Shown piece after piece: positions 23,433 through 35,800 of a stretch of DNA of 64,000 nucleotides. How positions within the stretch are numbered: the stretch's first letter is position 1; each line of letters begins with the position of its first letter. The position numbers and the translations under genes were made by a program. The notes under the pieces were generated by a model. That model worked only from the letters and a program-made list of their open reading frames with translations, made no database searches and was not told the origin of the DNA. The stretch is from NCBI GenBank assembly GCA_029851415.1, contig CM056743.1, positions 94,400,501 to 94,464,500 on the forward strand. The letters are read 5' to 3'. Source of the stretch: Eretmocerus hayati (lineage: Eukaryota; Arthropoda; Insecta; Hymenoptera; Aphelinidae).

Positions 23433-23461
23433 AAATAAAGCTTATCTTATCTTATCTTATC
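23433..23461 (+). terminator. CR1-like 3' end: AATAAA and TTATC tail
   Basis: AATAAA is followed within about ten bases by a short run of TTATC repeats, the type of microsatellite 3' terminus that CR1-group elements use in place of poly(A). It marks the 3' boundary. Confidence 0.8.
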
Positions 23462-23699
23462 TGAATCGCAAAATATAGATAAAAATAATCTGGTTGGGGA
23501 AATACCCCCAACCACCCTCGTGTCAATTTATTTCCCGTAGAATAAGCATAATTTAGAAATCATAACTCATCACATGAAATATTCTCGAACAATCTTCAAT
23601 TGTACATACATTGGATCAAACTCAAATTTAAAAAACCTATATCATTCACTCATGATGATTTACAGAATCGTGTATGGATTTAATATCACTTGAAAGAAT

Positions 23700-24290
23700 G
23701 AGATGATTCTCTCATTTTATTGGAAATCCAATACTTTCCGTTAATCTTGCATGATCAAACCCGATTCAAAGCTTTCCTGAGAAGAAAAATATCAAATCAT
23801 CCTCGCCTCACATGCTCAAAAAATACCACACCACACTTTTACGAGTTGCAACAGCACATGATGCCTTGGCTCATATGGGAGTTGGGTTTCTCATTCCCGA
23901 GTGCGACAGAGTGTGACTCCCTGTTGCTCAGCTATTGTAAAAAAACAACACAACACCGACACCACTCTTCTGAAACATGTTGCTGGATTTCCTCTGATCT
24001 GAGCATCGCTCTGGCCCCGACACTGGGAACCCAGATAGACGTGAAAGTCTCATCTGATCATGTCTCCTTCAACCTTTGTGATGAAGAGTTACATCTCCAC
24101 TCCAAACATAATACACTCTCCATTTTCGACTCGATTTCATCACTCAAACACGGAACGAGGATGATAAATCAGTATTCTAAGTCCACCCCAACTTTTATAC
24201 AACAATTTTTCATGAATGATCATCAATTCAAATCATTACATCAATTCAAGACGTCTGTAAATCCAAATCTTCGTCTCTAGAGGCTCGTAG
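23700..24290. repeat. repeat with conserved core, copy 2
   Basis: Matches copy 3 at an offset of 895 bp over most of its length, including the stretches ATACCACACCACACTTTTACG and CTGAAACATGTTGC. A 186-codon plus-strand frame (23720-24280) runs through it but is poorly conserved outside the core. On the minus strand, pyrimidine tracts followed by AG near 23937 could be splice acceptors. No family recognised. Confidence 0.85.
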
Positions 24291-24599
24291 AGAAATTTGA
24301 TAAAGAATATTTCCAGTGAATGGAATTCTACTAATCGTTTCTGACGGTTACATACACTAACCCATCCTAATAATTCAATTACAATCTAACTTCACAACTT
24401 CATTCCACAAGTGATATTGAATCCATCCACAATAGTCATGATCTTCTTTCATAATATGCCAAAATCATTTTTCGGAATCAATAACTCATTTTTACATCTA
24501 ACAAAATTTCTAGAATCAATCCAATCGTTTTCCCGATCGAACTGCGAATAATTCACGAATATGCGTATGAATCCAATATCACTAAAGAAATTCAAGTCA

Positions 24600-25170
24600 T
24601 CTCCTCTCATTTATTAGAAACCAAATACTCTCGCGTTAAGCTCTCGGCATAGAATCCGATCAAAAACTTTCCTGAGAAAAAAAGTATCAAATCATCCTCG
24701 TCACACATGCTCAAAAAATACCACACCACACTTTTACGAGTTGCAACAGCTCATAATGCTTTGGCTCATATGGAAGTTGGGTTCCTCATTCCCGAGTGCG
24801 ACAGAGTGTGACTTTCTGTTGCCCAGCTAATGTAAAACAACAACACATCACTAACACCACTTTTCTCAAACATGTTGCTGGATTTCCTCTGATCTGAGCA
24901 TCGCTCTGGCCCCGACACTGGGAACCCAGATCGATGTGTCAGTCTCATCTGATCATGTCTCCTTCAACCTCTGTGATGAAGAGTTACATTTTTACTCTGA
25001 ACATGAAACACTCCCCAGATTCAACTCAATTTCACATCATAAATACAAAACGAGGATGATGAATATTAAAGTCATTCAATCGAATCAGAGCCTTCTCAAA
25101 AATTCAAATCATTCGAAGTTAATGCTCGATATGAAAACAAAGAACTTCCCTGATGAATGTATTCCCAATA
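24600..25170. repeat. repeat with conserved core, copy 3
   Basis: Third copy, arranged in tandem with copy 2. The core at about 24845-25000 differs from copies 1 and 2 at only a few positions, while flanks show many substitutions and small indels. Confidence 0.85.
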
Positions 25171-26301
25171 ATTGCTCTTAATAATCGCGTATCGAAAACC
25201 ATCACAATGCATCAACTCAATTCTCCCCTCACGATTACATCAATCGAGTGATATTGGATTCATTTACAAAAGTCATTCCCAATACTCTATACGATACCGT
25301 TCCTCAATGTAAATTATCTATCCCTAGATCTCATGAAAACTACTTAAATCATAAACTGGTCAAGAGAGTTCTCCCAAACACTCCCCAATATAAAATGACG
25401 CCCTCTAATATAAGCATTCAAGATAGACATATACCGCTTTTCACTTCATATTTTCATGAGTTCAAACTTCGAAAAATGTTCAATTTCTCCTCCATATAGG
25501 ACGAAATTCGAAAACTAAAAGGTATCACGTGTTCTCACACTCGTTATGAGTAAAGATACGAATATCATCATCTTTAGAATCGAATCAAAAAGTCTTCGAA
25601 TTCATTCAGAAATATTTCAGAAATCTGGAGTCCATTCGTATGTATCAAATATTCAATATCAACCAATCAATGACCTTTCAATCTCCAACACTCAATCACT
25701 TCATCAGTATAATTGGACTTTATCGTCACGATATTACCAATTCCATTCAGAATCGATCAGTTCCCTTGCGGATTGCTCTATTCCTAACACAAAAATAAAA
25801 ACAAAAACCATTAAATGAAGCTAACTCGAACACCAAAGTTAAGTTACTCCACATCTGAAAGTGAGGCGGCCTTGTCAACCGTAAAAAGTTACTCGGCCAC
25901 CTTCGATGTTGAAAATGGCGGTGTCTTGAATTTTCTGATACGTTTCACTAAAATACGCGATAAAATGACTCCCAGCATGCACTTAATACGAAAATATTCA
26001 AACGGAACACATAAAAATCGATTGCTCCTAACCTTTGCCAACGGATGCGGAAGTTTGGGCAGTGTTCGAAAGGGCTCTATGAGACCGATTAGCGACCGTC
26101 TTCACGGCAAGAATTAGCAGCAAATTGAATATATAATATCAACGTATAAATACATATGAAAGAATCGGAAATACATATAAAAAAGTCAAAACACGTCAAA
26201 AATACGTAAATGACACTCTAACATGCGTTCTATACATCGCGGAAAAATCCAGGGACATTTGATCTGGTCTAGGGACTTTTCGTGCCGTCAAGTTGGCAAC
26301 A
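25171..26301. other. AT-rich unassigned interval
   Basis: No recognised gene. A 100-codon plus-strand frame (25815-26117) spans a slightly GC-richer island; it has no motif I can name. The rest is AT-rich with low-complexity frames. Confidence 0.4.
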
Positions 26302-27197
26302 CTAATTCGATTTTATGTTGGCAACCCTGATATAGGGATTCCGTGGGGAATAGGCACCTTGTGTATCTGAATATAATAATTGCTCAGCAAATAGTTCGTT
26401 AAAATCCTGTTGTCGTCTCGAAAATCGACGGATGCACTCTCCGTGCCTGAAGGTTTTCCTTTCTAACTCGCGAATTCGTTCAAAAATTTCTTTCAATGCA
26501 TGTGGCATTACGAGAAAAGAATCAAATCCGGAGATATTGTCACTGGTTTCACGTTCGTTCTTATAATTAGGGTACTTGGCTAAGATTAGTCGGCGTGGTC
26601 GGTCGTAGCTGATGATTCCGGAGCCTCAGATGAGTCAGATGAGTCGAGTCCTCGTTGCCTCTTCTCCTCAACAGCAGTTGGTTGCGTCGATGTAACGGCG
26701 CTGGAGTCCTCCTCCTCTGACGGCGGAGTTTCGGGTCCTCTGGCGAGTGGTTTCCCGGCGCTTCCTGAAGACGAAGTCGTTGAGTCGCAAACAGCAGGCA
26801 GATTGACGCAGCCTGGTGAACGTCGAAGAGTCAGATGTTCCGGGAGATTGCAAGGCACTCCCAAAAGCAATCTCTCCTCGGGTGTTGGATTCTCTGGAGC
26901 CTCCGACTTGGTTGGTCCTTCCTCCGAAATTGGTTGATATTTCAATGCGCCGAGCAGGGAGAGCCTCCGTGCTTCAAGACAGCCGATAGTGTAGTGGTCG
27001 TTGGGGTTTCGTGACCGAGCAGCTGCGACGAGTTCTTCTTGAATTCGAATTTTCTCCAAAATAGCAGCCTTCACATCCACCAAGGGTTTAAAGTCCTCCT
27101 CGATGGCCTTTCCTAACTGGCTACGAAGATGTTGGTCCTTCTCGGTATGTGTCGGCTTCGGATTTTTGTCAGTCATCGAGGACGAACGAAATTTCAC
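26302..27197 (-). pseudogene. gag-like 5' frames of an LTR element (truncated)
   Basis: The frame 27197-26586 (true start probably the Met at 27176) follows the LTR and primer site by about 45 nt, the position of gag. The N-terminal half is helical and charged (AIEEDFKPLVDVKAAILEKI), and the C-terminal half is Pro/Ser/Glu-rich and disordered. A second frame, 26508-26302, has IRELERKTFRHGECIRRF and is in another phase. No zinc knuckle or pol sequence follows, so the element is cut off near 26300. Family assignment within LTR elements is open. Confidence 0.45.
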
Positions 27198-27221
27198 TTC
27201 CCAAAATCACCCCTCTGCGAA

Positions 27222-27238
27222 TCCCACTCCTGACACCA
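27222..27238 (-). other. primer-binding site, tRNA-Leu type
   Basis: On the minus strand, TGGTGTCAGGAGTGGGA begins 4 nt after the LTR end. From general knowledge of metazoan tRNA-Leu 3' ends (CCCACTTCTGACACCA), this is complementary with one mismatch. It fixes the strand and the LTR border. Confidence 0.65.
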
Positions 27239-27242
27239 GAAC

Positions 27243-28090
27243 TGTTATGTACCAGCCCGTAGAAATTGGATAGGAGCGCCACCAGTGGCGAGCTAGCGTG
27301 GCGCTGAACTTTGAACTCCGGCTGATAGAATTTAAATGAATTGAATGGCTGGATTCTTAGCATAAAAAGACGTGGAAACGTCTGGAGTGTCGAAGTGAAA
27401 GAACAAACGCTGTACTTTCTGGTATTGAGGTATTAAGATATATTCTGTTCAATGTACAATTTAGATACGGTCAAAATAATGTGAACAGAGTCTCGTCTAG
27501 AGATCGAATGAATGCCCAGTGATCGGCCACCTCCTCATATATGATTCAGGGTAGTGAGGAATGCGTTATCCCACAGCCGACTTGTATTTCCGGTGTCGGC
27601 TCAAAATCTGGCCTGTCAATCAAACGTCGAAGCAAAATAGTTGTCCTGGTTCTAAAAGTTGGCCTGTCAATCAAAGTAAATGCAGAAGAATTGTCTTTTA
27701 ACGGATGTCAGTCGAGAGTCTAGTCCAGAAGTCGGCCTGTTGATCAAAGTTCAAAGTAGGCCAGAGCAAGCGCCGATTGAGAGAGTCTCCCCTTCGTATA
27801 GCATGTCAAAATTCTGCTATAGTCAGCTGCGTTGGTGTATAGGCGCCGATAAGTGGTTCAAATACATAGGCGCCAATAAGTGTTTGCGCGTCTTCCAGCT
27901 TATTCTATATCTGTATTGCGGTGCTGGCCACTTACCTCGTGCATATTCGCATACATATACTTACAAATATACATACATACACACCCCACTGCTACTTATA
28001 TGCCACGCAAGCTGCGAGATCGGGACGATTCCGCGAGCGAGTGCGTGCGCCAATTTTATTATAGTTAGGACTTAGCAGTCCACCATAACA
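27243..28090 (-). repeat. candidate 5' LTR (single copy in window)
   Basis: On the minus strand it begins TGTTATG (28090) and ends CATAACA (27243), a perfect 7-bp terminal inverted pair with the canonical TG..CA ends, immediately upstream of the primer site. Its 5' half contains three copies of a GGCCTGTYRATCAAA motif at about 27610, 27661 and 27734 (plus strand). No second LTR was found, so the 28090 border rests on the terminal repeat only. Confidence 0.5.
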
Positions 28091-31000
28091 GCGCAATTGA
28101 GCCTCCTCATGGACAGTGTTTGTTGGATGCGGTATTATGTAAGGCAACAAAATTTTTTTATCTCAGCCTCTGCATTGCTCTAGCTTATGAATATGCATGC
28201 TATCTCTTGCCTCAGGCTTTGAGTCTAAATGTACATTGGCTTGACATCGCCGTCGATTCAGATGATCATATGTGTGCGGGCATATTATTGCGGTCTTAGT
28301 GAATCGTGCGTGGATAACTACGTACTAACGAAGCAAGAAAGATTCTGCTCTGGGACTCCTTGTGCCGAAATATTTGTACATGATCACATTGGTTGATACT
28401 TCTATATCCCACGATCATAAATGAACGTAATGCATTTTCATATATTCTCATACCATCGCGAAAGATGCATGAATGCACGCATAAATCGCTGTCAATTCTG
28501 TTTTGACTGAACAAAAGAGATTGACATGCAGCCGGGACTACTGCCCTTGGAAGTTTCGAAACTGTAGTAATATTTTGCATGACTTATATTTGCAAGAGTG
28601 CGCTTATCACAAGGCATATTGGTGTTGTGATATATCTGACCTACAATGTATATGGTGTGAGATGTATGGATACTATCCGTCGTAAACAGAAACTCACAAA
28701 GATCCTATGTATGTTTCATAGTGTACGTTTTCTATGTATGTGAGTAGTTCCACTTCTTCAAAATTGAATATGATTCGCCTTACACTTTATCCCAATTGAT
28801 TATTTTTTTTCTTATTCCACTGTGAACGTTTGAACGGTCATATGTATGAGGAATCAATGCTTATCAGATTCCGTGATGAAATTGGTGCGTACACCATGGA
28901 TCAAGATGTAAGGGAAGTCAAAAAAAATTCTGGTCGTTTCCATAATTCATGATTCCAAGTTTGAATTGATAACGTGAACTTTCTGTCATTTTGTCATCAG
29001 ATTCATTATCATATCCGGGAATTTTCAGTAGACATTGAATTGAAATTCCAAATCAAGAGAAGCAATATTGAGCCGAAGATCAATTTTATCGAATTTTTGA
29101 ACTTCCTCTTCTCTTCATTTATCGATATTCGATAGCAATGTTGATGTCTGATGGGTAATTCAAGATCTGCTCAACTTTTGTAGCCATGGGAAAATATTCT
29201 CCGAATAGTAATCTCCGATTTGGTATCTCGAAATTTCAATGTGAGATTAATTTTTCTTTGATTGTGATCACAAATGGGTGAAAACCTGAAGTGGGATGGA
29301 CTCTCGTGAATTAGAAGGAGTCATTCTTCATTTTCCATAATGAGGATATTGGGCATTCTATCGGGCTCATTCATACGATGGAGGCAAGTTGCGTATTTTG
29401 TTCTCTGGTTCTTCAGAGAAGATTGAATTGTTTCGGATCGCGTTTAACAAACTCAAAGAGTCAAATGCAAAATGATCGGAATATTTTTGCATTCCGAATG
29501 TAACTCATCAGCCAGTGTTGCCAGTGTTCGGTTAGTTCTCTCAAAGGGCATTAATCCTACTCCCATTCCGATAGGATATAATACGATGTTCTATCGCGAA
29601 ACAGCAAGCCCTATATTTTTGAATCCCACAACTCTGAAGGTTTCGTCATTGAGGAAACAGGAAATTGAGTCAGTTCTTGTTAGTATCTGGAATGATGGCT
29701 ATTTATCTGACTCTCAATTAATTCTTCGTAATAACGAAAGTATGGGAATTGCGTTCTTGAGACTATATTCCCCCTTTTTTCCTGATGATCACTCACGTCC
29801 ATCATTATCCAAGAGAACGTCCATGGTGTCCTTGGAGGATGCTTTTGCCTCACTTGTACTCTAGAGCCGGTCTTTTTGGGAGCGTTTCCGAAGCACTTTC
29901 GTGTCATCATCCCGCAAGTAGTCATGACCGTTCCAGAGGAATCCGTGAGTGTTTTTCGATTTTGACAATCCAGTTCGCTGTATGAGACAACGGCCTGATT
30001 AATAGTCTGAACGACCCGCGTGAGTCAAGAAAAACGCCAACATAGCAGATTTTATCATCCTTCTTTTGACAGTTATATGGAGGCGATAGACATTGAGATA
30101 TTAAGACATACATCTTGGTTTCTAGTCATCATCATAGCGTTTCCTCAAAATTCTTAATCAACTTTGGTAAGACTAGTGCATCCACACTCGACTAGATTTC
30201 ACGAAGGACCAGACGAGTTTGTTCCTAAATTGTCATGCTTGCGTGGAAAATGGATTGATACTACTTACGTCCAGCGTATTTTGTGCAAACGTATCATACG
30301 TGTGAAAAATAATGACGTGTGCGAAATCACTTTTTGCCAATGTTTCTTTTTCTGACTAGCTTCCCATTCACAATAGTCACTTGAGTGTGAGCCTCTGAAG
30401 TGCTGAGAACTACAGCTGACAGTTTTGATAAATTGTTCGGAAGAGTATAAATAGTGGCTGATAATGTTTGGCTTCAGCTCATTATTTCTCCATATTGGAT
30501 ATTTCATTCGATTTCTCATTCGAAAATTATGGTGCCGAAGACTTTGGACTTTCACAATTAAATCGATTGATCTGTGTCTCATGAGCTATATTTGACGTTC
30601 ACGTTTCCGTTTCACCATGCTTGATCATTCACGGCATCCATTAGCCGTGCCTTTTTGAAAAAAAAAAAAAAAAACAATGCGTGAATCTCTCATTTTCAAG
30701 TGGCATAAAGGAGTCCTGTGATAAATTTTGTTTGAAAAACTTTCGAATTATCTATGACTGGTTCTCAAAGTGGGAGGAAAATGGGAACGGGGAATAGTGG
30801 CTTCATTCGAAATTTGTATTGGCGGGTGTTATGTGTGTATATTACTTTTGAGATGTGAGTTTACGTTATCAATTGCGTGAATTTTGTCACTCTGGTCGCG
30901 GAGTTTCCCGGACGTTTGCATGAAGGCTGGATTTGCTGACTATCTTCTGCACTTGCTCAAAATATGTGTCACGGCTCTACTATCATTTTGACGTACTTAT

Positions 31001-31348
31001 TTTATTGAAGCAGAAATTCGTTCTGCGTCATTCCGTGCTCCATTTCTTGAATCTAAGTCAAGATATTGGATACCAAATGATCATGTATATTTAGGTGTGT
31101 GTGAAAACAGAGTGCCGGATGTTGTCATGTTTAAGTTTGGAATTTTCATTTGTTGAATGATTTTGATCAATACATAGATGTATGTTGCACTCTAATCTAG
31201 GATGTTTTGACTACTTCTGATTTTTCGGTAATTTCGTCCATTGAACCTGAAACTCTGTTCTCGGATATTCCATTACCAATCGTTTTTATAGAAATGAAAT
31301 TTTCTGGCATGGATTTGCATCAAGGTTGGGTTTATTCTATTCTGAATA
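28091..31348. other. unassigned interval
   Basis: About 3.3 kb of AT-rich sequence with only short open frames. An env gene or 3' LTR for gypsy element 2 would be expected here on the minus strand, but I could identify neither. An A17 run is at about 30659-30675. Confidence 0.45.
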
Positions 31349-32587
31349 TTACAGTTGTGTTTGATCTCTTTGCCTTCGATTGCTCGATTTCGTTTCGTCC
31401 CCCTTTTCCCAATGATTCTTCAATCCATCTATGTGTACTACATTTGTTTGATCACCTTTCTGTATTTTCGCGTTATGTTTCTCATAATCAATCCCAAGTA
31501 TTTCGCATGGGCCTACGTAATGTTTGTCTCCCTTTCCTCTTCTTGGCTCTTTAAGTAGATATACAGTCTCGCCTACTCTGAAAAATCGACTCGTAATTTT
31601 TTGATCGTAATAAAATTTGGATTTGACTTTACTTTGAAAGGTATTCAGAGCAGCTAGCGGTCTGAGTTGAATGTAGGCTTCCTTGATATCTGCTAAATAA
31701 TCGTCATAAGTTATCAATTGATCCCGAGGAGGAAAACTGGATGGCGTGCGAGCCCTTCTACCAAAAATTATCTCATGAGGTGAGTATCCGGTCGATACGT
31801 GAGTAGCTGAGTTATAACAGTGCTGTGCCAAAGGTAGAAGTGAGTCCTATTCTGTGTTATCTTTCAAGTACATTGCTAGGTATTCGTGAAGGGTGTGATG
31901 CATGCGTTCAATGCCACCGCTTGAGCTTGGGCGATGGGCCGATGTAGTAAACCTATTGATCCTGGAAATACAGGGAAATTCTTCAAAAACTCTTCCCATA
32001 AAATGTGACCCCTGGTCCGTCAAAATTGTTGAGGGTAATCCAAAATATGAAACAAATTTATCTATCAATGTTTTCGCGACTGTCGTTGTAGTTGCATCGG
32101 GTGTGGCTGTGAGCACAATATATCTACTAAAGCAATCCTAAATTGTAAGAATATGAACGTCACCAAGTTGTGTTAGTTTCTTTGGACCCACAAAATCCAT
32201 CGAAATTTTCTCGAATGGAAGTACCGGTGTATCCGTTATGACCATGGGTAATCTTGTCTTCACTCGCACTAGTTCATCTGTTTGGCAGTCCGGGCACGCT
32301 CTCACAAATATTCTCACATCTCCCTGCATATTTGACCAATAAAATTCACTTGTAAGTTTACTATAAGTTTTCGCTATACCTTTGTGGCCTCCGATTGCAG
32401 ATTCATGATATTCTTTTATAATTCGGGCGCGATCTTCGGTAGGTGGTACTGGTAAGTTATTTTCGAATAGTGTAATTGATATCTGACATCTCCGAAAAAT
32501 ACGGTTGCATTGCTCTACAAGATAAGACCATTCACTCTTGCTCAGCATGACGAGATCTCGAATTATTCCTACTGACATTATTTCCAT
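31349..32587 (-). pseudogene. gypsy 2 integrase
   Basis: Frames 32587-32138, 32116-31847 and 31831-31349 are all in one phase, separated only by single stop codons (32138-32140 TAG, 31847-31849 TAG). An intact HHCC zinc segment (YHESAIGGHKG...CPDC) is followed by the catalytic core: Asp in KISMDFVG, Asp in LTDQGSHF, Glu in GGIERMHH. The C-terminal domain ends NVVHIDGLKNHW. Each stop sits at a place where one transition from a sense codon explains it. Confidence 0.9.
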
Positions 32588-32596
32588 CTTACTGAG

Positions 32597-32962
32597 TCAT
32601 GCTCTGAGAGTTTTGAGTGTTGACGTAAGGTCTGGTCTTAGCACCTTTGAATACGGCGTATCTTTTGTGACCATTCCGAAAACTTTCTCATCTCTGTAAT
32701 CAAAAATTATGATTTCTCCGATTGCTCGTTGCTCGCTATGCATTTCGTCGTGACTTATATATTTTCTCGTGATAAATGCGTTCAATACTTCTGTTTCAGT
32801 TTGTAAATCTGCTGCAATTGTATAAACGAGGTTATCAATATGCACAAATGGATGGTCATTTATTATCCTTACTCCCGAAAATATATCGATTTCATTCTCA
32901 TCTATCACCCATGTGGGAATTTCCTGAGGTAGCCAGGCTTCTGCGACTGAATATCTAGCCAT
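32597..32962 (-). pseudogene. gypsy 2 linker between OTU domain and integrase
   Basis: A 121-codon frame in phase with integrase (only the TGA at 32597-32599 intervenes) and out of phase with the OTU frame, so a frameshift lies near 32960. It resembles in layout the equivalent linker of element 1 (short beta-like segments such as IIIFDYRDEKVFGMV). No catalytic motif. Confidence 0.6.
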
Positions 32963-33966
32963 CGCGTTGTTCCTACGAATGGTTGTGTTATATGGGCCAT
33001 CATTGTGTCTTGGGATGCGGTATTCTGTCTTTCATCAGATAATCCGTTTCGAGCAGTCATATCGCCGTATGAGCGTGATATTGCTTGGTCAATGTGAGAG
33101 TGAGCTTGATTCTGATTCATGGAGGGTTCTGCTAAAGACATGTTCTCCTGAAAAGATTCCTTTGGGATTGATTTGTCCACAATACTTCCACTCGTTAGGT
33201 TCGGGTTTCCATCGATGTATGGAGTAAAATGTGATCCATACAGGTCGAGATGTCTAAATCTTTCCGAGGAAGTAGCTTTTATGTACGCGTACCTTATTCG
33301 ATCTCGACATTGTAAATGAACGCAGATATTTTGTTGGAAATATCGTGGAAGAATGAAGAGTGTGTCTCCGTCACCATACTTATTTTGAGAACTCAGAATT
33401 TCTAGTGCTTCTAAGGGATCTGCGCAATCTGGTAAAAATTCACTGTATGAGAGAACTTCTCGTAATTGTGCAGGTGTGATTTTCCAACCAAATAATTTGA
33501 TGAGAGAATGGAACAAGCAATTCCCATCACCTGAGATATTTGCGTATCGATTGTGGATTTTATATAGTTCCACGCATCCTTTATGTTCTTCGTAATTGCA
33601 AAATCGTAAGATTGAACTTGAATTTGAAGCTTGATCCGTACGATTTCCCGACAAATTTAGAGACGAAATTTCTTTCATATTCAACATTTTTGAATTTTTT
33701 GGGGCTGTCATAGGAATGGGCGTTTCGTCCCTAGGTCTTCCATGTTCGGACTCATTGTACCGTTGGGATTTAGATGATATCTCTTTCATATCGACATCGT
33801 TATCTAGCATTTCTACCCATGTGCGATTCATATTGGGATTCGACTTCGGGGTTCCAGTATTGTTTTGATTCATTTCATGCTCAGGAATTATTGGTTGGTG
33901 TTCACTAAAATCTGATTCACCTGTATTGCCATTGCTTCCGGGTAATTCTAATCCCGTCAAGTCCAC
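32905..33966 (-). pseudogene. OTU-type cysteine protease domain in gypsy 2 pol
   Basis: A 353-codon frame; the GTG/Met at 33966 is not a real start because the same phase continues upstream. Residues 1-130 are polar and Asn/Ser/Met-rich. Residues 139-252 match the OTU fold: ISGDGNCLFHSL (Asp147, Cys150 nucleophile) near the start, and HLDLYGSHFTPYI (catalytic-type His246) at the end, with the usual helical region between. OTU enzymes remove ubiquitin or related modifiers; in viruses they blunt host responses. All key residues look intact although the copy is otherwise broken. The remainder (253-353) is Gln/Asn/Ser-rich. Role in the element is unknown: it could process the polyprotein or protect element proteins from degradation. 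Confidence 0.8.
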
Positions 33967-34095
33967 AATCGGTTGATATCTTGCGCGTTCGTACTCTTCC
34001 CAGCTGATTTCCGATGTGCTTCTGCCTCGTTTTTCATTACGTTCGGGATTGTTATTCTTTTCCGGCGATTTTTCTCGATTTGCATTTTGCCAGAC

Positions 34096-34547
34096 TCATA
34101 TTTGTGATCCCGTTTGTCCTTCAACATTTATTCCGTTCACATTCCATGATGAAGGTAACGTCTTCTGAGGGACCTTCTTGGCGAGATTTCCAGGACTACT
34201 TATCAAAATTTCATCTTTTGATTCTGATTGCGCGGATTCGGGTAAATTGGGATATTGAGTGGAATCTGGGTTGGACATGCGCTCCTTGAATAGATCTGTA
34301 TTTTCAACTCATTGGCAGAGCGTTTGCTAGTCTGTGTTTCTATCCTTGCGAACTCTTCTATCGAATCTAATGAATCATGGAAAGTTTTGCTATTTAATTG
34401 CTTGTTTCTTTGGTGAGAGTGGTGGGTTTTGGTCTATTACCGGTCTATCGACAGTTATTCCGTCTTTTGGTGAGCTCGTGATTCGTATTTCACTGCCTAA
34501 ATTCTTCAAACCTCTATCTGATAATCGTGGAAGAACGTCAGCTTCGT
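34096..34547 (-). pseudogene. gypsy 2 polar linker upstream of OTU
   Basis: Frames at 34547-34390 and 34278-34096 are in phase with the OTU frame. Between 34390 and 34280 that phase has four stops, while another phase is open and protein-like (FHDSLDSIEEFARIETQT), suggesting two compensating frameshifts. The sequence is Pro/Ser/Glu-rich with no recognised domain. It is the continuation of the linker at 40766-41140 across the fold-back insertion. Confidence 0.55.
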
Positions 34548-34551
34548 TAGT
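34548..34551. repeat. target-site duplication TAGT, left
   Basis: TAGT immediately precedes the GGGGCG terminus of the fold-back; the second copy is 40762-40765. Confidence 0.7.
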
Positions 34552-35787
34552 GGGGCGTTCCATTTGAAATGAAAGGAGGATGCACACTTTGTATGGAAAA
34601 ATTGCCCATGAGCGGTAACCTCTGAATCTTTTTGCATCTTGTAGAGCGGGCCGCTGGCAATAACGAGGCCCTGTTTTGGGAGGTGTCACTACCGGGGAAC
34701 TTTTCAAAACCAGTAAAATGCTTAGGGGGTAGTTTTTTTTCAGAGCGGACCTAGCTGATGCAAAAACGTCGAAACTCAACAAATGCACCATCCAATTATA
34801 ACGAATGAGAGCTCGATCGGTTCGTCTTGATGAGGGGCTTCGTGTGCAGATGGATTGATAAGAGCGCAATGGAAGTCATGGACGTGGAGAGTGTTTGTAT
34901 CGACTTTGGAAAAAACAACCCCTAAGATTCCAGACCTATTCATCGGTAGAACTCAGACTTGCACGATGGGATCCGGATTTTCTTGGTTGCATTTTGTAGA
35001 TATGATCCGGCCTCGAGGTTATGACCTACTCGGAAACAAGCGCTGGTCTTGGAGGGGGACAGATGGCCGGGAAACCATTCCCAGTAGTAATATACGAGTT
35101 TAATGAGACACAGATAAACCAAGGGATGATAGGCGGGATCCTGAGAGTTTGCACGACGCGATTGCGACGGGGGCGTGCTCATTTTGTAGCTCGACAACAG
35201 TAGCAAGTATATATATCCTGGGGATTTCAGCGCTGAGTTGCCAACGAGAGCTGCATCTCGGAATGTGAGTGACCTTGAAAAACCACCACTATTGATATTA
35301 CGACATTTTCCCAGGTATACAACGAATGCACGATCGGATCTCGGATTTTATGGGACCAGTTTGTAGATATCGATGAGGCACAGCCCATGGACCAGGCGGG
35401 ATATCAGCGCAGGAAGCAGATTCAGCGGGAGGAGGAAAATACGCCTCCCAGTAGTAACAGACGAGATGGGTCAGACATACGACCTGGGGAGAGTCTTTGA
35501 GATTACGAGAGTTTGCACGATGCGATTGAGACGGGGAAGAGCTCATTTTGAAGCTCGACAACTGTAGCAAGTGTGGGTATTCTCGGAATATCAGCGCTAA
35601 GTCACCGAGGTGATGTATCTCTCAGGATGTATGTGATAGCGGAACAACCCCTACTCAGAATTCGACATTTCCCTCGTATTAAACGAATGCACGATTGTAT
35701 CTCGGACTTCATAGGGCCATTTGGTAGATATCGATGAGGCGGAGCCTATCGACCAGACGGGATATCAGCGCAGGGTAGAGATTCGGC

Positions 35788-35800
35788 GGGGGGGGGGGGG
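35788..35800. repeat. G13 homopolymer in fold-back left arm
   Basis: The equivalent place in right-arm subunits is C23 (37236-37258) and C13 (38340-38352) on the plus strand, so the tract has expanded differently in each subunit. Confidence 0.9.

Larger units (their letters stand above)
18590..23461 (+). mobile_element. CR1-like non-LTR retrotransposon (degenerate, near full length)
   Basis: Two frames in the usual order, ORF1 with a PHD-type zinc finger and ORF2 with endonuclease and reverse transcriptase, followed by a 3' UTR, an AATAAA at about 23435 and a tail of four TTATC repeats ending near 23461. This layout and the ORF1 finger point to the CR1 group (CR1, Daphne and relatives). A GC-rich sequence from about 18370 may be its 5' UTR; the true 5' end and target duplication were not found. 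Several stops and frameshifts disable it. Confidence 0.9.

Noticed and set aside
25815..26117. 100-codon plus-strand frame
   Set aside because: No motif, no splice context and no conservation evidence; left as unassigned.
28091..31348. env gene or 3' LTR of gypsy 2
   Set aside because: I looked on the minus strand for a furin-type site, membrane anchor or LTR-like TG..CA pair and found nothing supportable.
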